This document shows positions 59,803 to 64,000 of a stretch of 64,000 nucleotides of DNA, piece after piece (the first letter of the stretch is position 1; the number at the start of each line of letters is the position of its first letter). Position numbers and translations under genes: made by a program. The notes under the pieces were generated by a model, which saw nothing but the letters and a program-made list of their open reading frames with translations, was not told the origin of the DNA and ran no database searches. Source of the stretch: Lawsonella sp012842085 (GTDB lineage: Bacteria > Actinomycetota > Actinomycetes > Mycobacteriales > Mycobacteriaceae); NCBI GenBank assembly GCA_036749735.1, contig DAINXV010000003.1, positions 191,425 through 255,424 on the forward strand. The letters run 5' to 3'.

Positions 59803-61350
59803 TTAGAGGATGGGCACGTGGTGCTTGCGCGGCGGTTCCTGAATCCGCTTATCCTCCAGCTGCTGAATGGCTTTCCGCAACACCAGGCGGGTTTCTGCCG
59901 GCTCAATAACGGCATCCACGTAGCCACGCTCCGCCGCAATATACGGGGTGGCCATGAAGGTGTTGTACATGTCGATGAACTGTTGGCGAATCTTCGCGCC
60001 CTCTTCCGGGCCAGCCGCCTCAATTTCGCGGCGCTTCAACAGGTCCACGGCACCCTCCGCACCCATCACAGCGATGCGGGCGGTGGGCCAAGCAAAGTTC
60101 AGGTCGGTGCCCAGGTTCTTGGAGCCCATAACGGCGTAGCCACCGCCGTAGGCCTTGCGCAGCACCACCGTCACCTTCGGAACACTGGAGCCCACAATGG
60201 AGGCCAGGAACTTGGCGCCACGGTGAATAACACCGTTCTTCTCCTCCTCGAAGCCGGGAAGGAATCCGGGTACGTCCACCACGAACACCACCGGGATGTT
60301 GTAGGCGTCGCACATGTTGACGTGGCGGGCAGCCTTCTCGGCACCGCGCGCATCTAACGCACCGGACAGCACCTTCGGCTGGTTGGCCACAATACCCACC
60401 GGGCGTCCCCCAATACGGGCGAATGCGGTAACTACGTTAGCGCCGTAGCCGGGGGTGATCTCCAGGACGTCACCGTCGTCGAAGATCTTCACCAGCACAT
60501 CCATCACGTCGAACGCTTCATTGTCGTTGTCGGGGATGAGGGTGTTGAGGCTCAAATCGGATTCAGTAATTTCCGGTTCCAAATCCTCGCGACCCCGCGG
60601 GGCAGGATCATTGGAGGAGGTGGGCAGGAAGGACAGCAGGCGGCGCACATAGGCGAAAGCCTCGTACTCGTCTTCGGCCACATAGTTCACGTTGCCGTAT
60701 TCCATCTGCTTCTCAGCGGAACCCAGTTCCTCCATGGTGATGTCCTCGCCGGTGACGGAGCGGATAACGTCCGGGCCGGTGACGAACATGTAGGAGTCTT
60801 CGGTAGCAACCACAAAGTCGGTGGTGACGGGGGCGTAGACAGCACCGCCGGCACATTTGCCAAGCATGATGGAGATCTGGGGCGACAGTCCGGACAGCGG
60901 GTACTGGCGGCGACCAATCTCCGAATACATGGCCAGCGAGGTTACCGCGTCTTGCACGCGGGCACCGCCGGAGTCGTTAATGCCGATGACGGGGCAGCCA
61001 ATCTTAATGGCCAAGTCCATGGCGGCACACACCTTCTTACCGAAGGCTTCACCCACGGAACCACCGAACACGGTGTTGTCGTGGGCGTACACCACTACTG
61101 GTCGGCCATCAATGGTGCCGTGGCCGGTGACGACACCGTCACCGAACGGGTTGTTGGGGTCGCCGGGCATCTTGGCGAAGCGTCCCATCTCGACGAAGCT
61201 GTCTTTGTCGAGGAGGCTGTCGATGCGTTGGCGGGGGGTGGTACGGCCAAGAGCGGCGCGCTTGGCTTTGGAGCGTTCACTGCCGGGGTCTTCCGACTGC
61301 TCCATCTTGGCTTGCAGGTCCGCCAGCTTTTCAGCGGTCGTCATGCTCAC
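59803..61350 (-). CDS. accD4: Acyl-CoA carboxylase beta subunit, AccD4-type
   Basis: A carboxyltransferase subunit of about 515 residues. In mycolata AccD4 carboxylates the long acyl-CoA that becomes the mycolate alpha-branch. Two ClpP/crotonase-fold halves are visible: GHDNTVFGGSVGE-like HDNTVFGG, INDSGGARVQDAV and GKCAGGAVYAP (acyl-CoA pocket), then VDVPGFLPGFEEEKNG and RKAYGGGYAVMG. Segments such as PGDPNNPFGDGVVTGHG match AccD4 rather than AccD5 as I recall them. GTG 61350 is eight bases after AAAGGA, which lies inside the longer frame. It follows the Rv3802c-like gene by about 115 bases; pks13 and fadD32 are absent from this gap. Confidence 0.9.
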   Translation of the reverse strand: MSMTTAEKLADLQAKMEQSEDPGSERSKAKRAALGRTTPRQRIDSLLDKDSFVEMGRFAKMPGDPNNPFGDGVVTGHGTIDGRPVVVYAHDNTVFGGSVGEAFGKKVCAAMDLAIKIGCPVIGINDSGGARVQDAVTSLAMYSEIGRRQYPLSGLSPQISIMLGKCAGGAVYAPVTTDFVVATEDSYMFVTGPDVIRSVTGEDITMEELGSAEKQMEYGNVNYVAEDEYEAFAYVRRLLSFLPTSSNDPAPRGREDLEPEITESDLSLNTLIPDNDNEAFDVMDVLVKIFDDGDVLEITPGYGANVVTAFARIGGRPVGIVANQPKVLSGALDARGAEKAARHVNMCDAYNIPVVFVVDVPGFLPGFEEEKNGVIHRGAKFLASIVGSSVPKVTVVLRKAYGGGYAVMGSKNLGTDLNFAWPTARIAVMGAEGAVDLLKRREIEAAGPEEGAKIRQQFIDMYNTFMATPYIAAERGYVDAVIEPAETRLVLRKAIQQLEDKRIQEPPRKHHVPIL

Positions 61351-61464
61351 AGTTGCTGTCCTTTCTGAGTGCATAACTTAGCGTCGGCGTGCAATACGTC
61401 GAGGTTACTTGCTCTAGTGTAGTCGAGCAGGCCCGTTCACTGTAGTTGAGTGCCTAACCAGCTG

Positions 61465-62397
61465 CTACTTAAGCGCCGAGTTGATGAGTTTTACTGCCCA
61501 ATCCAGGATCCAGCGGGTGGCCGTGGAGCCCGGAATGACGTTCTTGTTGGTGTCGTATTTGGCGTGGATGGGGTTGTTGGACAGGAAGTTTTGGCCCTTT
61601 TGGATAAGCGACACCGGGTTTTTGGAGGCGTTGCAGATGACGTCCCGGCTGTCGCACAGCTGGTAGGTGACGTCATTTAGGGTGCCGAACCCGCCCTTGC
61701 GGGAACCCTTCATGGTGGCGTCTGCACCGGAGAGGAACCCGATACTGGATCCCACAATCCCCAGCGCCAACTCCAGGCCTTCCCCGTTCAACGGTTCGCC
61801 CGGGTTGATGCCCTGTCCTTTTTCGCGGCGACCATCCGCCACGAGGGCCACCCCCAGCACGTTCTTGGCGGCGATGGGGCCGCGGCCGTTGCCAATGTCG
61901 GAGGCGACGTCACCCGCAATAACTGCGCCTTGGGAAAATCCGGTGAGGATGAACTTGGTGGCGGGGCAGCGGCCAAAGGTGCGGGACAGTTCCTCTTTCA
62001 TGCGCTCGTTGCCCTGCTCGCGGGATTTGTTGTAGCTGGTTTCCAGCGGGGCCTGCGGGTTGCGGAACTCGGCAACGTAGGGGACGGTGTAGACCTTCAC
62101 CTTGTCGGAGTTGAAGCGGCGCTGCAGCGGTTGCGTTACGTTCAACAGCAGTGCGTTCTCGTTGGCGCGGGGGTGAATGGGGTCGTCATCCGCATTGGAT
62201 TCCCACGTGCCGGGGACAGCCACCACTTCCACATCGGGGCAGCCCGGAGGGTTGACGGCGCCGGGTTCCTCCTCCTCGTAGCGGCTGCTCACCACATTCC
62301 AGAGAAGAGCAACAACTAACACCAGAACGGCCAGGATGGCAATAGCCACGACAATGCCGCGGCCTTTCTTTTTGCCTCCGTTACTTTTACCCCACAT
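61465..62397 (-). CDS. Cutinase-like serine esterase (Rv3802c type)
   Basis: A 310-residue alpha/beta-hydrolase of the cutinase family with an N-terminal membrane anchor (about residues 14-35) and an outside domain. The nucleophile is in LTGFSQGAVIAGDV, the aspartate in LCDSRDVICN, and the histidine in NNPIHAKYDTN; cysteine pairs match cutinase disulfides. M. tuberculosis Rv3802c is an essential envelope lipase/thioesterase in the mycolate locus. AGGAAGG precedes ATG 62397. It follows the mycolyltransferase gene and precedes accD4 on the same strand. Confidence 0.88.
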   Translation of the reverse strand: MWGKSNGGKKKGRGIVVAIAILAVLVLVVALLWNVVSSRYEEEEPGAVNPPGCPDVEVVAVPGTWESNADDDPIHPRANENALLLNVTQPLQRRFNSDKVKVYTVPYVAEFRNPQAPLETSYNKSREQGNERMKEELSRTFGRCPATKFILTGFSQGAVIAGDVASDIGNGRGPIAAKNVLGVALVADGRREKGQGINPGEPLNGEGLELALGIVGSSIGFLSGADATMKGSRKGGFGTLNDVTYQLCDSRDVICNASKNPVSLIQKGQNFLSNNPIHAKYDTNKNVIPGSTATRWILDWAVKLINSALK

Positions 62398-62503
62398 GTT
62401 GGGTCCTTCCTGTTCGGCAGCTACCTAGTCGCCGTCTTCCCCTAGTGAAGGCACCCAAGTGTCCCCACATACGGCGTCCAAGTAGCTCCGCGGGCGGATT
62501 GGT

Positions 62504-63793
62504 CTACGTCTTCTCTTCTAAACGAACAGCCCGGGTCTTCGAGTTCCACACCAGACGACCATTTTCGAAGTTTTGGGCGCGACCTTCCGGAACATCGTAT
62601 TCGTCCGAGGTGCACGGTCCCAGCTGCTTCGCCACATCTGGGTTGTTTTTGAGGTGTGCCCCAATATCTCCATAGGGTTTGCAGTTGGCCGGCTTGGGTG
62701 CCGGGGCAGCTTTCTTCTCGGTGGCGCTGCGGGTGTTCTGGGAGTTTTTGCCACCGTAGAGGGCGCGTTGGATCTGCGGCAGGGAGTCGTTAAAGTCGTC
62801 CTGCCAGTAGCGCCAGGAGTGGGTGCCGGTTTCCCGGAAGTTGGTCGTCATCTTGACGCCCTGTTTCTTCGCCTCGGCCGCAAACGTCTTGGAGGTGATG
62901 TTGGCCATCAGCTCCAACATGTAGGCGGTGTGATCTTCCGGGATGGAGGAGATGGCGGAGGGCTTATCGTATTTTCCGGTGTTGCCGGTGCCGGAGGAAA
63001 TATAGATGCTCTTGCCGCGCAGTGCTTTCGTATTGAGCTTCGGGTCGTGGGCCTTCCAGTTCTTGTTGTTGTAGGGTCCCCACATCATTTCGGCACTGTA
63101 GTTCGGCTTGACCTCTTTCATGGCCTTGTCGATAGCTTCCGGCATGCCGTCGGAGGTGGTGTCCAGGTACCCGGAGTAGGAGCCAACAAAACGGTACAGT
63201 TTCGGGTTGCGTTCGGCGAGGGTGACGGCAGCGGTGCCGCCCATGGAGAGGCCAGCAATGCCCGCGACATCATTGGCACGCCAGGAGCGCCGCAGCAGGT
63301 CGGGAAGTTCCTTGGTGAGGAACGTCTCCCACTGCATGGCGTTCTTCTTTTCGGGAGATTTCTGCCAGTTGGTGTAGAAGGAGGAGGCGCCGCCAATGGG
63401 TAGCGCAATAATCATTTGCGACTTGGCGGTCTTCTTAATGATGTTGGTGTATTTGATCCAGCCGGTGTAGTTGGTGGCGGCGCGCATACCGTCCAGCATG
63501 TAGAGCACCGGGAATCTTTCGTTCTTGCGCTGCTTGAAGTTGGGTGGGAGCAGCAGCTGCACTTGGCGGCCGCATTCCATGGCAGGGCTTTTAATCCAGA
63601 TGGAGACGTGTCGGTCGGAGTGCCATTTGGTTTTGGAGATACTGGCTCGTGGGTTGGCGTCGGCAAACACTCCTGCCATGGGTCCAATATTGGCAGCACC
63701 CAGCGATGGCACCACCACTGCGGGGGTGGTGACCAGAGCTGCAGCTAGGACGATCGCGAGAGTGGATCGTGCCGAGCGACGGTTGCGTGACAT
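62504..63793 (-). CDS. cmt: Secreted mycolyltransferase with C-terminal extension
   Basis: A 429-residue antigen 85-family protein. After a signal peptide (about residues 1-33) the alpha/beta-hydrolase domain carries the nucleophile in GLSMGGTAAV (Ser about 183) and the histidine in GTHSWRYWQDD. A linker rich in Ala, Pro and Lys leads to a C-terminal module of about 70 residues (NCKPYGDIGAHLKNNPD, then NFENGRLVWNS) that recalls the LGFP-type wall-binding repeats of corynebacterial mycolyltransferases. GAGAGG precedes ATG 63793. It begins the three-gene mycolate run, as fbpA/fbpD do beyond Rv3802c in M. tuberculosis. Confidence 0.9.
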   Translation of the reverse strand: MSRNRRSARSTLAIVLAAALVTTPAVVVPSLGAANIGPMAGVFADANPRASISKTKWHSDRHVSIWIKSPAMECGRQVQLLLPPNFKQRKNERFPVLYMLDGMRAATNYTGWIKYTNIIKKTAKSQMIIALPIGGASSFYTNWQKSPEKKNAMQWETFLTKELPDLLRRSWRANDVAGIAGLSMGGTAAVTLAERNPKLYRFVGSYSGYLDTTSDGMPEAIDKAMKEVKPNYSAEMMWGPYNNKNWKAHDPKLNTKALRGKSIYISSGTGNTGKYDKPSAISSIPEDHTAYMLELMANITSKTFAAEAKKQGVKMTTNFRETGTHSWRYWQDDFNDSLPQIQRALYGGKNSQNTRSATEKKAAPAPKPANCKPYGDIGAHLKNNPDVAKQLGPCTSDEYDVPEGRAQNFENGRLVWNSKTRAVRLEEKT

Positions 63794-63869
63794 AAGTGAA
63801 AACCTCTCAACACTGAAAAGAACACAAATGACGCGTGCATGCGCTTATGCACACGGATCCTGCTCCCCC

Positions 63870-63892
63870 TCCGTAGGTTCCCCTCCTACGGA
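63870..63892. other. Hairpin in the upstream region of the mycolyltransferase
   Basis: TCCGTAGG (63870-63877) pairs perfectly with CCTACGGA (63885-63892). It is 77 bases upstream of the start and could lie in the 5' leader; a terminator role lacks a T-run. Confidence 0.4.
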
Positions 63893-63932
63893 TTGATAAG
63901 CCGGATAAAATTTTACTTTTACCTCGTGCGGT

Positions 63933-63953
63933 GCGGCGGGGGGAACCCGCCGC
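63933..63953. other. GC-rich hairpin near the right edge
   Basis: GCGGCGGG (63933-63940) pairs with CCCGCCGC (63946-63953), with TTTTACTTTTACC to its left. Read on the minus strand the hairpin is followed by an A-rich, not T-rich, tract, so it is only a possible terminator for a gene outside the window. Confidence 0.35.
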
Positions 63954-64000
63954 GCCTGTTCAGCCTAACCCTAGCCGATGCCTGGCCGTACTGGGCAGCC

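Noticed and set aside
1..64000. CRISPR arrays, insertion sequences, prophage or rRNA genes
   Set aside because: No regularly spaced repeats, transposase, integrase or phage structural genes, and no rRNA signature were found on either strand.

Overview
The window comes from a mycolata-type actinobacterium (order Mycobacteriales, formerly Corynebacteriales) of moderate G+C content. The diagnostic content is the arabinogalactan wall set (wzm, wzt, glfT1, glfT2, dprE1, dprE2, aftA, two emb genes), two antigen-85-type mycolyltransferases, an AccD4-type carboxylase and an Rv3802c-type esterase. Order and strand follow the Mycobacterium tuberculosis Rv3772-Rv3804 region, with gaps and insertions. 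I cannot fix the genus from sequence alone; a compact, human-associated lineage such as Lawsonella or a Corynebacterium relative would fit (inference).

Region 1 (1-16.5 kb) is housekeeping and accessory. It holds a left-truncated ParA/MinD-like ATPase, an aspartate aminotransferase, the SRP RNA, GluQRS, gdhA, the queuosine transporter YhhQ and a TGT without its zinc cysteines. It continues with a mycolyltransferase, a META-domain protein, TadA with its actinobacterial partner, TyrA, and a MarR-MFS efflux unit whose transporter carries a frameshift. Upstream of marR lie a palindromic operator and a chain of hairpins that may form an RNA. Five separate tRNA genes in 1-31 kb include all four serine isoacceptors and tRNA-Arg(ACG).

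Region 2 (16.5-33 kb) holds a Tat-exported metallophosphoesterase, a Zn/Mn ABC importer operon and an aromatic aminotransferase. It also has a DsbA/CcdA thiol-oxidation pair, lipoproteins, a Gpx-type peroxidase, an unrecognised two-gene unit (degenerate P-loop plus membrane anchor) and a large exported glycine-zipper protein. An SGNH hydrolase and a quinone-reductase-like enzyme close the region.

Region 3 (33-60 kb) is the arabinogalactan factory. Galactan is started by GlfT1, extended by GlfT2 and exported by Wzm/Wzt. DprE1 and DprE2 make decaprenyl-phospho-arabinose. AftA places the first arabinose, and Emb proteins and a GT87 enzyme add more. Interleaved are less expected genes: a polysaccharide pyruvyl transferase, an AlkD-like protein, a membrane ferredoxin-reductase-like protein, a HIRAN-domain membrane protein and a second exported glycine-zipper protein.

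Region 4 (60-64 kb) is the mycolate end: accD4, an Rv3802c-like esterase and a mycolyltransferase. The pks13 and fadD32 genes expected between accD4 and Rv3802c are not there. No CRISPR array, insertion sequence, prophage or rRNA gene was seen.
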